From Crocinitomicaceae bacterium (GTDB lineage Bacteria > Bacteroidota > Bacteroidia > Flavobacteriales_D > Crocinitomicaceae): 64,000 nt of DNA. The position numbers were made by a program, and so were the translations under genes. This document shows, one piece after another, positions 9,573-18,746 of this stretch. The DNA is taken from NCBI GenBank assembly GCA_020436025.1, contig JAGQYP010000004.1, positions 1 through 64,000 of the forward strand, given 5' to 3'. Within the stretch, counting starts at the first letter, position 1, and each line of letters starts with the position of its first letter. The notes under the pieces were generated by a model. It saw nothing but the letters and a program-made list of their open reading frames with translations, had not been told where the DNA came from and made no database searches.

Positions 9573-10952
9573 ATGCATAAAGAAGCGGCTATAAGAAAAC
9601 CCCTGATTCTAGGTAAGAAGACTTACCATGATATCACTGAGGATATCTGCAGACCAATTGAGTCGAAAGCTCCTAAAAACTGGTATATCCTTATTACGAT
9701 TGCTGGTCTGATTGGACTTTACGGTATTGGATCTATTCTTTATTTGTTGGGAACAGGTATCGGTACCTGGGGTCTTAACAAAACAGTAGGTTGGGCATGG
9801 GATATCACGAACTTCGTTTGGTGGGTAGGTATTGGTCACGCCGGAACCTTAATCTCGGCAGTACTTTTATTGTTCAGACAGAAATGGAGATTTGCCATTA
9901 ACAGAGCAGCGGAAGCGATGACTATTTTCGCGGTATTTATGGCAGCTGTATTCCCTGGAATTCACATGGGTAGAATTTGGTTAGCTTACTGGGTATTCCC
10001 AATACCAAACCAATTTGGATCTTTATGGCCAAACTTCAACTCGGCTCTTCTTTGGGACGTATTCGCAATCTCAACTTATTTATCAGTATCCCTTGTATTC
10101 TGGTATATTGGATTAATTCCGGATTTTGCAACGATTAGAGACAGAGCGAAAACTCCAACAGCGAAAAAGATTTATAGCATGTTGAGTTTTGGTTGGTCAG
10201 GAAGAGCGAAACATTGGAATAGATTTGAATTGGTTTCATTAGTTTTGGCTGGTTTAGCAACTCCTCTTGTATTCTCGGTTCACTCGATTGTATCCTTTGA
10301 CTTTGCTACTTCGGTGATTCCAGGTTGGCATACTACGATTTTCCCTCCTTACTTCGTTTGTGGAGCGGTATTTTCTGGATTTGCAATGGTACAAACGCTG
10401 ATGCTGATTCTTAGAAAAGCATTCAAATTGGAAGCATACCTTCACGTAAAACATATCGAATACATGAACATTGTAATCATGGTAACTGGTTCGATTGTTG
10501 GGGTGGCTTATTTGACAGAGCTTTTCATCTCTTGGTATTCTGGAGTAGAATATGAGTCTTATGCATTTATTAATAGAGCTACTGGACCTTATTGGTGGGC
10601 TTATTGGTCGATGATGACTTGTAACGTAATTTCCCCACAGTTGATGTGGTTCAAGAAGCTTAGAACAAACCTTACCTTTACATTCATTATTTCAATTGTA
10701 GTAAATATTGGAATGTGGTTCGAACGTTTCGTAATTATCGTTACTTCGATTCACAGAGATTTCCTTCCATCTTCTTGGAGTATGTTCTACCCAACACACG
10801 TAGATATAGGAATTTTCATTGGAACACTTGGATTATTCTTCACGCTTTATTTATTGTTTGCTAGATACTTCCCTGTAATGCCAATTGCAGAGTTGAAAAC
10901 AATTGTAAAGACTTCAAGTGAGTATTATAAAAATAAAGAAGACAACCATTAA
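9573..10952 (+). CDS. actC: Alternative complex III quinol-binding membrane subunit ActC (NrfD-like)
   Basis: A 459-residue polytopic protein of the NrfD/PsrC family with about ten hydrophobic helices. Recognisable stretches are WWVGIGHAGTLISAVLLL, FPGIHMGRIWL and VFSVHSIVSFDFA, typical of ActC. In alternative complex III, ActC and its paralogue ActF form the membrane core, and ActC is the subunit usually assigned quinol oxidation near the periplasmic side, with electrons entering the ActB clusters. It sits 33 bp after actB and 20 bp before actD in the same transcription unit. The start is the ATG at 9573, giving a soluble N-terminal segment before helix one, as in the family. Confidence 0.92.
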   Translation: MHKEAAIRKPLILGKKTYHDITEDICRPIESKAPKNWYILITIAGLIGLYGIGSILYLLGTGIGTWGLNKTVGWAWDITNFVWWVGIGHAGTLISAVLLLFRQKWRFAINRAAEAMTIFAVFMAAVFPGIHMGRIWLAYWVFPIPNQFGSLWPNFNSALLWDVFAISTYLSVSLVFWYIGLIPDFATIRDRAKTPTAKKIYSMLSFGWSGRAKHWNRFELVSLVLAGLATPLVFSVHSIVSFDFATSVIPGWHTTIFPPYFVCGAVFSGFAMVQTLMLILRKAFKLEAYLHVKHIEYMNIVIMVTGSIVGVAYLTELFISWYSGVEYESYAFINRATGPYWWAYWSMMTCNVISPQLMWFKKLRTNLTFTFIISIVVNIGMWFERFVIIVTSIHRDFLPSSWSMFYPTHVDIGIFIGTLGLFFTLYLLFARYFPVMPIAELKTIVKTSSEYYKNKEDNH

Positions 10953-10972
10953 TAGATAAAATATTTTAAAAG

Positions 10973-11509
10973 ATGTCTGATAAGGTATTATACGCAATGT
11001 ACGATGACGAGGAAGTTCTAATGAATGGAGCTAAGAAACTCGTTGCGGAAGGAGTGAAAGTGAACGAAGTGTTTTCTCCGTTTCCTATTCACGGTTTGGA
11101 TCCAATTATTGGAGTGAAACAAACAAGACTAGGAATTATGGCTTTCATCTATGGTTTAACTGGAACAACCTTAGCGTTGATCGGGATGAACTATTTCATG
11201 ATTCAGGATTTCCCAATGAACATTGGTGGTAAACCAAATTTCAGCCTGTATCAAAATTTACCTGCATTTATTCCTGTAACATTTGAGTTTACAGTTTTAT
11301 GTGCTGGACACGGAATGGCATTAACGTATTTTATTCGTAATGGAATTTTTCCTGGGGTAAAAGCTGATAATCCAGACCCTAGAACGACGGATGATAAATT
11401 CGTAATGGAATTAAGAGTTTCTGAAAATTCTAAATTCTCTGCTGAAGATTTAGAGAGAATGGTGAAAGAAACAGGAATCATTGAATTAGAGCAAAAAGAA
11501 CTTAAATAA
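10973..11509 (+). CDS. actD: Alternative complex III subunit ActD (DUF3341)
   Basis: 178 residues. A cytoplasmic N-terminal part (YDDEEVLMNGAKKLVAEG, then VFSPFPIHGLD) precedes two membrane helices at about 60-80 and 98-118, then a charged C-terminal tail. This DUF3341 pattern is the standard ActD of Bacteroidetes and other ACIII operons. ActD is an accessory membrane subunit with no known cofactor, sitting beside ActC/ActF. Gene order between actC and actE supports the call. The stop is only 7 bp before the actE start. Confidence 0.9.
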   Translation: MSDKVLYAMYDDEEVLMNGAKKLVAEGVKVNEVFSPFPIHGLDPIIGVKQTRLGIMAFIYGLTGTTLALIGMNYFMIQDFPMNIGGKPNFSLYQNLPAFIPVTFEFTVLCAGHGMALTYFIRNGIFPGVKADNPDPRTTDDKFVMELRVSENSKFSAEDLERMVKETGIIELEQKELK

Positions 11510-11516
11510 ATTTTTC

Positions 11517-12269
11517 ATGAAAATCAGATTCAAATCAATATTAGGAATTTCATTCTTGGCTTTCATTGGAGCAATCACGATGACTTCATGTAAAAGTGAT
11601 CCAAACAGTCCAGGATTGGAATACATGCCTGATATGTATAGATCGTCAGCTATAGAACCTTATGTAGATTACGGTCACATCAGAGGAAGAGATAATGACT
11701 CAATTGCACACTTGCAATCTGCAATGACACCTCCATATGGTACAGCTCCTTGGTATGGTTCGAATGAGGAGATTATTAAAGTGATGCTTCCTTACAGACA
11801 CGCAGCTCCAACAAATGCGGATAAAACTCATGCACTTTGGGGAGAAAGACAATCTGATCTTGGAAGAGATGCAGCTATTCATGATGTAAATCCAATTCCT
11901 TATTCAGACGCTTCTTTTGCAGAAGGAAAAGACATCTACACTAAGTTCTGTACACAGTGTCATGGTGAGAAAGGTGATGGACAAGGTAAGATCGTTTTAA
12001 ATGGGAAAATCACTGGAGTTCCAGATTATAAGAACAACAAAATTTCAGAAGGTGAGATTTTCTATACTGTCACTTACGGAAAAGGAATTATGGGTCAGCA
12101 CAGATCTTTATTAGATAAAAGAGAAAGATGGTTAGTATCAATGTACGTTAAAGGTCTTCAAAACGGTGGGAAGTATCCTGTAGGTGGAGAAGCAAACGAA
12201 GAGGTAAAAGATACAATGGCTGTTGATGGAGAAGCTATGGATGTTGCTCCAGCTGATTCATTGAAATAA
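11517..12269 (+). CDS. actE: Alternative complex III subunit ActE, monohaem cytochrome c lipoprotein
   Basis: 250 residues. The signal sequence ends in a lipobox (AITMTSC), so the mature protein is probably a periplasm-facing lipoprotein. A single haem site CTQCHGEKGDG lies near residue 142 inside a class I cytochrome domain, and the distal Met is probably in GIMGQH. The N-terminal part has the ActE pattern LEYMPDMYRSSAIEPY and MTPPYGTAP. In the complex ActE carries electrons between ActA and the downstream acceptor (soluble cytochrome or the oxidase). The C-terminus is acidic. It follows actD by 7 bp and precedes actF by 36 bp. Confidence 0.92.
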   Translation: MKIRFKSILGISFLAFIGAITMTSCKSDPNSPGLEYMPDMYRSSAIEPYVDYGHIRGRDNDSIAHLQSAMTPPYGTAPWYGSNEEIIKVMLPYRHAAPTNADKTHALWGERQSDLGRDAAIHDVNPIPYSDASFAEGKDIYTKFCTQCHGEKGDGQGKIVLNGKITGVPDYKNNKISEGEIFYTVTYGKGIMGQHRSLLDKRERWLVSMYVKGLQNGGKYPVGGEANEEVKDTMAVDGEAMDVAPADSLK

Positions 12270-12305
12270 ATAAATTAAGAACTAAGATATTTTAAATAAA
12301 AGGAT

Positions 12306-13487
12306 ATGAACTTTTCAATTTCACCAAAAGCAAAAAAATTACTATTTGGTATCGCAGGGTTAGGTGTTCTGTTTTTGATTATTGGTTTTGCCACAAATCA
12401 TGCAGACATGAAGACCAGAGTGATGTCTGATCTATTGATCAATAGTTTTTTCTTCTTGTCAGCATCGGTTGCGGCATTATACTTTTTGGCATTGAACTAC
12501 GCTACAGAAGCAGGATGGTTCGTGGTTGTAAAAAGGGTAATTGAGGGAGTTGCTTCTTATGTTCCAGTTGGAGCGGGAATATTTGCTGCGGTTTTGTTAG
12601 CAATCACTTTCATGCATGGTGCAGGAGTGTATGTTTGGATGGATCCAGAGCATGTTTCTGCAGATCCGATTATTCAAAATAAATCTGCTTATTTGAATCC
12701 TGTATTCTTCTGGATTAGAACGGCTGTTTATTTAGGTATCTATGTTTGGTTCTTTATTGGATTTAGAAAAAGATCAATTAAACAAGACGAAATAGGAGGA
12801 AACGATATTTATTTCAAGAACTATAAAAAAGGAGCTGCTTTCTTAGTATTCTTTGCTGTATTTAGTTCAACTTCTACTTGGGATTGGATCATGTCAATCG
12901 ATGTACACTGGTTCTCTACTTTGTTTGGATGGTATGTATTTGCAGGGTCTTGGTGTTCAGGAATGGTGGTTTTAACTCTTCTTGCAGTTTATTTGAAGAA
13001 GCACGGGTACTTGGAGCAAATTAAAGATTCTCATATCCATGATTTGGCTAAATGGGTTTTCGCAACTTCTTTCTTGTGGACTTACTTATGGTTCTCACAA
13101 TTCATGCTTTACTGGTATTCAGATATCGCAGAAGAAGTTATTTATTTCAACACTAGAATTGAAGAGTACAAATTGATTTTCTTCTCAATGATGTTGATCA
13201 ACTTCGTATTCCCAATGGTTCTTTTAATGTCTAGAGAGGCTAAAAGACATGCTGGGACACTAGCTGTTGTAGGTATTATCATATTTATTTTCCACTGGGT
13301 AGACGTTAACCTTTTGGTAATTCCAGGAGTATTTGGATCACATGGACAAATAGGATTCATGGAATTAGGTTTCTTCTGTTTGTTTGCATCTGCTTTCATC
13401 TTCGTTATTTTGAATGCATTGACGAAAGCTCCTTTGCTTGCTGTACAGGATCCTTATTTAGATGAAAGTTTACACCACGAATTTTAA
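12306..13487 (+). CDS. actF: Alternative complex III membrane subunit ActF (NrfD-like)
   Basis: 393 residues with about ten predicted transmembrane helices, homologous in fold to ActC but shorter. The family patterns STSTWDWIMSIDVHWFSTL, WVFATSFLWTYLWFSQFML and YWYSDIAEEV are present. ActF is the second NrfD-like subunit of alternative complex III. It completes the membrane core with ActC and may form a proton path. Whether it binds quinone is not settled by sequence. It lies between actE and the oxidase genes in the operon, so quinol oxidation and oxygen reduction are made together, in line with the ACIII-oxidase supercomplexes known in Flavobacterium. Confidence 0.92.
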   Translation: MNFSISPKAKKLLFGIAGLGVLFLIIGFATNHADMKTRVMSDLLINSFFFLSASVAALYFLALNYATEAGWFVVVKRVIEGVASYVPVGAGIFAAVLLAITFMHGAGVYVWMDPEHVSADPIIQNKSAYLNPVFFWIRTAVYLGIYVWFFIGFRKRSIKQDEIGGNDIYFKNYKKGAAFLVFFAVFSSTSTWDWIMSIDVHWFSTLFGWYVFAGSWCSGMVVLTLLAVYLKKHGYLEQIKDSHIHDLAKWVFATSFLWTYLWFSQFMLYWYSDIAEEVIYFNTRIEEYKLIFFSMMLINFVFPMVLLMSREAKRHAGTLAVVGIIIFIFHWVDVNLLVIPGVFGSHGQIGFMELGFFCLFASAFIFVILNALTKAPLLAVQDPYLDESLHHEF

Positions 13488-13516
13488 TTGATTAAAGAAG
13501 TAAAAAGATAAAAGAT

Positions 13517-14689
13517 ATGGAATCAAAATTCATAATTCTTATTGTAATCGTTCTTGGAATTGTTGCAATTTCTCAATTAGCTAGAGTATACGAATTAGCT
13601 GCAAAATTGAGAGGTAAAAAAGAAGAAGATATCTCAGAAAGCGACAATAGATTGAACGCGAGATTGATGTTTTTGTTCATGGTGGTGTTTTTTGCATCAG
13701 TAATATACTTTATGAATGAATATGGTAAAGGATTGCAACCAGAAGCAGCTTCTGAACATGGAGTATACCAAGATTGGTTGATGGGATTGAATATGGCCAT
13801 CATTTTAATTGTATTCTTTATCACTAACTTTTTATTGTTCTTTTTTGCTTCTAAGTATTATAAAAGAAAAGGTTCAAAAGCTTACTTCTTTCCTCATGAT
13901 AATAAATTAGAGCTTATTTGGACAGTTGTTCCTTCTATTGTTCTTGCTGTTATTATTATCCTTGGTTTGAAAACTTGGAATGATGTTACAAGTGCACCAT
14001 CGGATGAAGCTGAAAGAGTAGAGTTGTATTCAAAACAGTTTTCTTGGACAGCCAGATATTCAGGAGCGGATAACGTTCTTGGAGATTTCAATTACAAGTT
14101 GGTTAACGATGACGTTAATAACCCACTTGGAATTGTTACTAGAGCTACGATGGAGAATCAAGTTGTGTATTTAAAGGCCAAAATTGCTGATGAAAAAGCA
14201 AAATTGAATTCAGACTCGTTAATTTTTGCTGATGAAGTAGAATATAAAATGCATAAAAAAGTTGAAAGACTTTCTAGAGTGGTTAGAAGATTGGAAGAAG
14301 AATTAGCTTCTCATAACGATAGTTTGGATATTGCTGCTTTAGATGATAAAATTGTTAGAGGAGACCTTCATTTAAAGGTAAATCAAGAATATGAATTCCA
14401 ATTTAGAGCGGAAGATGTAATTCACTCAGCTTACTTTCCTCATTTTAGAGCACAGATGAACACTGTTCCTGGAATGAAGACTAGATTCAAATTCAAACCA
14501 ACAATCACTACGAAAGAAATGAGAGAGAGATTGGGAGATGATGATTTTAGTTACGTATTGTTTTGTAACAAAATATGTGGGGCTTCTCACAGTAACATGT
14601 ATATGTTGATTCAGGTTGATGATGAGGCAACGTATGACACATGGTTATCAGAACAACCAACTTTTGGAGAAACTGTTGGAGTAAAGTAA
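13517..14689 (+). CDS. coxB: Cytochrome c oxidase subunit II with CuA site
   Basis: 390 residues, longer than common subunit II. Hydrophobic segments lie near 4-26, 49-66, 90-112 and 131-153; the last two are the usual subunit II hairpin, the first two an N-terminal extension. The periplasmic cupredoxin domain has the CuA ligands His303 (VIHSAYFPHF) and Cys350, Cys354, His358 and Met361 in CNKICGASHSNM. Lys replaces the usual Glu between the cysteines, but that residue binds copper by its backbone carbonyl. A charged helical insert at about 212-272 splits the cupredoxin domain. It receives electrons from ACIII or cytochrome c and passes them to subunit I. It is 29 bp after actF and 47 bp before coxA. 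Confidence 0.93.
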   Translation: MESKFIILIVIVLGIVAISQLARVYELAAKLRGKKEEDISESDNRLNARLMFLFMVVFFASVIYFMNEYGKGLQPEAASEHGVYQDWLMGLNMAIILIVFFITNFLLFFFASKYYKRKGSKAYFFPHDNKLELIWTVVPSIVLAVIIILGLKTWNDVTSAPSDEAERVELYSKQFSWTARYSGADNVLGDFNYKLVNDDVNNPLGIVTRATMENQVVYLKAKIADEKAKLNSDSLIFADEVEYKMHKKVERLSRVVRRLEEELASHNDSLDIAALDDKIVRGDLHLKVNQEYEFQFRAEDVIHSAYFPHFRAQMNTVPGMKTRFKFKPTITTKEMRERLGDDDFSYVLFCNKICGASHSNMYMLIQVDDEATYDTWLSEQPTFGETVGVK

Positions 14690-14736
14690 AAAAAGAATAA
14701 AAAATTAGATAAGAATATTTCAAATTAAGATTAATT

Positions 14737-16530
14737 ATGGGCGCAACTGTAAGTCACGACGATCACGGACATCACCACGAAGAAAGCTTTGTATCGAAGT
14801 ATATCTTCAGTATGGATCACAAAATGATCTCGAAGCAATTCTTGGTTACAGGTATGATCATGGGAGTTGTAGGTATGATGTTATCTATCTTCTTCCGTAT
14901 CCAGTTAGGATGGCCAGGAGAAGAGTCTACTATGTTGAATATGTTCCTTGGAGACGATTGGGCTCCAAATGGAATTTTGGACAGAAACATGTATCTAGGT
15001 TTAGTTACTATCCATGGTACAATCATGGTATTCTTCGTATTAACCGCTGGATTGTCAGGGACATTCTCTAACCTTTTAATTCCATTGCAATTAGGAGCGC
15101 GTGATATGGCGTCTGGGTTTTTGAATATGTTGTCTTATTGGTTGTTCTTTGTTTCAACAATTTTGATGTTCTTCTCGTTATTTGTTGAGTCAGGTCCGGC
15201 AATGGCAGGTTGGACGGTTTACCCACCTCTTTCGGCTTTAGAAGAGGCAGTGCCAGGTTCTGGATTAGGGATGACACTTTGGTTGTTGTCGATGGCAATC
15301 TTTATTGCATCGTCTTTATTGGGATCATTGAACTATATCGTAACAGTAATCAACTTAAGAACTAAAGGAATGAAAATGACTAGAATGCCATTAACGATTT
15401 GGGCGTTCTTTGTTACTGCTATTCTAGGTGTTCTTTCTTTCCCTGTATTACTTTCTGCAGCATTGTTATTGTTGATGGATAGAACAATGGGAACCAACTT
15501 TTACTTATCAGATATTATTGTTGGTGGTGAAATGATGGATTATACCGGTGGTTCTCCATTACTATTTGAGCACTTGTTCTGGTTCTTAGGTCACCCTGAA
15601 GTTTATATCGTATTATTACCTGCACTAGGGATTACTTCTGAAATTATTGCAACCAATTCAAGAAAACCAATTTTTGGATATAGAGCGATGATTGGATCTA
15701 TTCTTGCTATCGGGTTCTTATCCTTTATTGTATGGGGACACCACATGTTCCTAACAGGAATGAATCCTTTCTTAGGTGGAGTATTCGTTTTTACGACGCT
15801 ATTGATTGCTATTCCTTCAGCTGTAAAGGTATTTAACTACCTTACCACAATTTGGAGAGGAAATATTGTTTACACTCCTGGGATGTTGTTCTCAATCGGA
15901 TTAGTTTCTACATTTATTACTGGTGGTGTAACAGGAATTATTCTTGCAGATTCTGCATTGGATATTCAAGTTCATGATACTTACTTTGTTGTAGCTCACT
16001 TCCACGTAGTAATGGGATTATCTGCAATCTTTGGAATGTTTGCAGGGGTATACCACTGGTTCCCTAAAATGTATGGAAGAATGATGAACACAAAAATGGG
16101 TTATTTCCATTTTTGGGTGACACTTATCTCTGGTTATGGAGTTTTCTTCCCGATGCACTTTATTGGTATCGCTGGAGCGCCAAGAAGATATTATGATTAT
16201 TCTGTTTATGAGTTTGTAGATGGTGCACAATACGAAATGATTCTAGACTTAAATGTCTTGATTTCTATTTTCGCAATTATTGGGGCATTTGGACAAGGAG
16301 TATTTTTATTCAATTTCTTCTATAGTATATGGAGAGGTCAGAAAGCCGTTCAAAACCCATGGAAATCCAATACACTCGAATGGACTACTCCTGTAGAGCA
16401 CGTTCATGGAAACTGGCCAGGTGAAAGACCAGTTGTTCATAGATGGCCGTATGATTACAGTAAGCCAGGTGCTGAAGAGGACTTTATTCCTCAGATTGTT
16501 CCACTTGCGGATGGTGAAGAAGATCATTAA
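14737..16530 (+). CDS. coxA: Cytochrome c oxidase subunit I (haem-copper oxidase, A family)
   Basis: 597 residues with twelve or more hydrophobic helices. The binuclear centre is plain: GHPEVYIVLLP (CuB His and the cross-linked Tyr, near 285-290), WGHHMFLTGMNP (two CuB histidines), and VHDTYFVVAHFHVVMG (haem a3 and haem a ligands). TIHGTIMVFFVLTAGLSGTF contains the other haem a His. The Tyr in HPEVY places it in the A family of proton-pumping oxidases. The N-terminus is His-rich. It reduces oxygen to water and is the last gene of the operon, followed by a strong terminator. Subunit III and assembly genes are not in this window. Confidence 0.95.
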   Translation: MGATVSHDDHGHHHEESFVSKYIFSMDHKMISKQFLVTGMIMGVVGMMLSIFFRIQLGWPGEESTMLNMFLGDDWAPNGILDRNMYLGLVTIHGTIMVFFVLTAGLSGTFSNLLIPLQLGARDMASGFLNMLSYWLFFVSTILMFFSLFVESGPAMAGWTVYPPLSALEEAVPGSGLGMTLWLLSMAIFIASSLLGSLNYIVTVINLRTKGMKMTRMPLTIWAFFVTAILGVLSFPVLLSAALLLLMDRTMGTNFYLSDIIVGGEMMDYTGGSPLLFEHLFWFLGHPEVYIVLLPALGITSEIIATNSRKPIFGYRAMIGSILAIGFLSFIVWGHHMFLTGMNPFLGGVFVFTTLLIAIPSAVKVFNYLTTIWRGNIVYTPGMLFSIGLVSTFITGGVTGIILADSALDIQVHDTYFVVAHFHVVMGLSAIFGMFAGVYHWFPKMYGRMMNTKMGYFHFWVTLISGYGVFFPMHFIGIAGAPRRYYDYSVYEFVDGAQYEMILDLNVLISIFAIIGAFGQGVFLFNFFYSIWRGQKAVQNPWKSNTLEWTTPVEHVHGNWPGERPVVHRWPYDYSKPGAEEDFIPQIVPLADGEEDH

Positions 16531-16550
16531 GACTTTAGATATTTAATTGA

Positions 16551-16578
16551 AAAACCCGTTTATTGAACGGGTTTTTTT
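16551..16578 (+). terminator. Terminator of the act-cox operon
   Basis: A perfect 10-bp stem (AAAACCCGTT 16551-16560 with AACGGGTTTT 16566-16575), a 5-nt loop and a T tail. ruvB starts 20 bp later. Confidence 0.9.
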
Positions 16579-16598
16579 ATTTTTAAGAAAACATTTCT

Positions 16599-17618
16599 GT
16601 GGATTCATACGATTTTAGAGACGAAAATTTATCTCCTAGCGACAAGGAGTTTGAAAAGGTACTTAGACCCAAAGAGTTTGGTGATTTTACTGGACAAAAA
16701 AAAGTAGTCGAAAACCTAGAAATCTTTGTTGAAGCTGCCAAAAAAAGAGAAGAGTCTTTAGATCACGTTTTGTTGCATGGACCTCCCGGTTTAGGTAAAA
16801 CTACACTTGCAAATATCATAGCTAACGAACTCGGAGTAGGTTTTAAAGTTACTTCCGGGCCTGTTCTAGACAAACCTGGAGACCTTGCGGGCTTACTCAC
16901 CAATCTCGAAGAAGGAGACGTTTTATTCATTGATGAGATTCATCGGTTAAGCCCGGTTATCGAAGAGTATTTATATTCTGCAATGGAGGATTATGTGATA
17001 GACATTGTAATCGACACTGGACCAAATGCAAGGACTGTTCAAATCGCTTTAAATCCTTTTACCTTGATTGGTGCTACAACTCGAAGTGGACTTCTTACAG
17101 CTCCGTTAAGAGCCAGATTTGGGATTAATTCAAGGTTGAACTATTATGATGCAAAGACCTTAACAAGTATTGTAAAAAGATCTGCTAGTATTTTAAATGT
17201 GCCTATTGATGAAGAGGCTGCATATGAAATCGCAGGAAGAAGCAGAGGAACTCCAAGAATCGCCAATGCCTTATTAAGAAGAGTTAGAGACTTTGCAGAA
17301 ATCAAAGGAAACGGTACAATCGATAATGAGATAACCCAATATTCTTTAGAAGCTTTGAATGTGGACAAAGATGGATTGGACGAGATGGATAACCGCATAC
17401 TCACTCTATTGATTGACAAGTTTAGTGGAGGTCCAGTTGGAATCACAACAATTGCAACCGCCATAGGCGAAAATTCTGGAACCATTGAGGAAGTTTATGA
17501 ACCTTTTTTAATTCAAGAAGGTTACTTGTTGCGCACACCAAGGGGACGTAAAGCTACGGAAAAGGCATACAAACACCTTGGAAAAGACTTTGGAACAATT
17601 CAAGGAGGTTTGTTTTGA
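16599..17618 (+). CDS. ruvB: Holliday junction branch migration helicase RuvB
   Basis: 339 residues, the normal RuvB length. The Walker [10 protein letters not shown] (61-69), Walker B LFIDEIH (109-115), sensor GATTRSGLL (158-166) and the Arg-finger region RARFG (171-175) are all present, and the C-terminal winged-helix part ends in [10 protein letters not shown]. RuvB forms hexameric rings that drive branch migration of Holliday junctions together with RuvA. The start is a GTG at 16599; no in-frame ATG lies near and the conserved sequence begins soon after it. ruvA lies 12 kb away in this window, the split arrangement common in Bacteroidetes. It overlaps queG by 4 bp. A near-match -7 box (TATTTTTA, 16578-16585) overlaps the tail of the coxA terminator. 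Confidence 0.95.
   Translation: MDSYDFRDENLSPSDKEFEKVLRPKEFGDFTGQKKVVENLEIFVEAAKKREESLDHVLLHGPPGLGKTTLANIIANELGVGFKVTSGPVLDKPGDLAGLLTNLEEGDVLFIDEIHRLSPVIEEYLYSAMEDYVIDIVIDTGPNARTVQIALNPFTLIGATTRSGLLTAPLRARFGINSRLNYYDAKTLTSIVKRSASILNVPIDEEAAYEIAGRSRGTPRIANALLRRVRDFAEIKGNGTIDNEITQYSLEALNVDKDGLDEMDNRILTLLIDKFSGGPVGITTIATAIGENSGTIEEVYEPFLIQEGYLLRTPRGRKATEKAYKHLGKDFGTIQGGLF
17602..17608 (+). promoter_or_regulatory. Strong Shine-Dalgarno site for queG
   Basis: AAGGAGG lies 6 nt before the TTG start of queG, within the last codons of ruvB. Such a perfect site is rare in this window and decides the TTG start. Confidence 0.6.
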
Positions 17619-18538
17619 AACATCTAATCTTAGCCATTGAGAATAAGGCTTTGGAGCTTGGTTTTCTTGATATTGGTTTTGCACCAGTACATTTTTTAGA
17701 AGAAGAAGCACGAAATCTTGAGAATTGGCTAAAAAGGGATTACCATGGAGAAATGAGCTATATGGAGAATCATTTTGAAATGAGAACAGATCCTGCAAAG
17801 CTTGTTGAAGGAGCTAAAACAATTATCTCCCTAAGCTACAATTACTTCACAGATAAAGATTTCCCGGAAGATCAATTTAAAATATCGAAATACGCCTATG
17901 GAAGAGATTACCATAAAGTTGTAAAAAAGAAACTTCTTTTATTATTTGAATACATCAAGGAGCTAGTAGGTGATATAAATGGAAGATGTTTTGTGGACTC
18001 TGCGCCAGTCATGGATAAGGTCTGGGCTGAGAAATCAGGTTTAGGCTGGATAGGAAAGAATACCAATCTAATATCTAAAGGAAAAGGATCTTTTTTCTTT
18101 TTAGGGGAAATTATTTTAGATTATGATTTTAAGAGTGAAATAAAGCCAAAAACGGATCATTGTGGAACGTGTACCCGTTGTATCGATTATTGTCCAACAG
18201 AGGCCATTATAGCTCCTTATGTTGTAGATGGATCAAAGTGTATTTCCTATTTGACTATCGAACTAAAAGATGAAATCATTCCACAAGAGTTTAAGGGGAA
18301 GATGGATAATTGGATATTTGGTTGTGATGTATGTCAAGATGTATGCCCATGGAATCGGTTTTCTCATCAACATACAGAAGAGCAATTTGAACCTAAATTT
18401 GATTTACTTGGGTTCACAAGAAAAGATTGGGACGAGTTAAATGAAGAAACCTTCACAAAATATTTTGGTGGATCGCCTTTAAGCAGAACTAAGTATGAAG
18501 GTTTAAAACGAAATATTCGATTTATGAATTTGGAATAA
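17615..18538 (+). CDS. queG: Epoxyqueuosine reductase QueG
   Basis: 307 residues. A cobalamin-dependent iron-sulfur enzyme that reduces epoxyqueuosine in tRNA to queuosine. Two 4Fe-4S clusters are supported by [12 protein letters not shown] (Cys183, 186, 189, 193) and by Cys209 plus [11 protein letters not shown] (Cys237, 240, 244). The catalytic Asp lies in [14 protein letters not shown] (Asp134), followed by GWIGKNTNL. The start is TTG at 17615 in the overlap TTGA with the ruvB stop, backed by a perfect AAGGAGG. The overlap implies coupled translation with ruvB. The protein lacks the C-terminal HEAT-like extension of longer homologues, as is usual for short QueG forms. It converges with a small minus-strand gene and overlaps it by 17 bp. 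Confidence 0.93.
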   Translation: MKHLILAIENKALELGFLDIGFAPVHFLEEEARNLENWLKRDYHGEMSYMENHFEMRTDPAKLVEGAKTIISLSYNYFTDKDFPEDQFKISKYAYGRDYHKVVKKKLLLLFEYIKELVGDINGRCFVDSAPVMDKVWAEKSGLGWIGKNTNLISKGKGSFFFLGEIILDYDFKSEIKPKTDHCGTCTRCIDYCPTEAIIAPYVVDGSKCISYLTIELKDEIIPQEFKGKMDNWIFGCDVCQDVCPWNRFSHQHTEEQFEPKFDLLGFTRKDWDELNEETFTKYFGGSPLSRTKYEGLKRNIRFMNLE

Positions 18539-18722
18539 AAACCAAATCCAATTCTTTTTTAAATGATTTCCCAAATTCACGATAGCACCAAACCTGAAGT
18601 AAAACTATTTCTGTTTGGCTCAACATGTTTTTGGCCTTGTGAATTTCTTTAACAAACAATGATTTATCGAATGCAAAATTGGAAATGATCATTTTGCAAA
18701 AATTCAGCATTTTCTTATTCAT
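18522..18722 (-). CDS. Small conserved-type hypothetical protein
   Basis: 66 residues with no signal peptide or membrane segment. The pattern FDKSLFVKEIHKA, then ETEIVLL-like spacing, then WCYREFG resembles short Bacteroidetes proteins of unknown function in which FDxxLFxKE and LxxWCxxxFG are conserved. That resemblance is from memory and was not searched. It begins 24 bp after the stop of the arylsulfotransferase-like gene in the same direction, so it may be the last gene of that operon. Its 3' end overlaps queG by 17 bp on the other strand. No function is assigned. Confidence 0.55.
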   Translation of the reverse strand: MNKKMLNFCKMIISNFAFDKSLFVKEIHKAKNMLSQTEIVLLQVWCYREFGKSFKKELDLVFIPNS

Positions 18723-18746
18723 AAAGATATGAACGAAGAAAAGATG

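Noticed and set aside
17144..17485. 113-codon minus-strand reading frame
   Set aside because: Antisense to ruvB, whose protein is clearly intact here.
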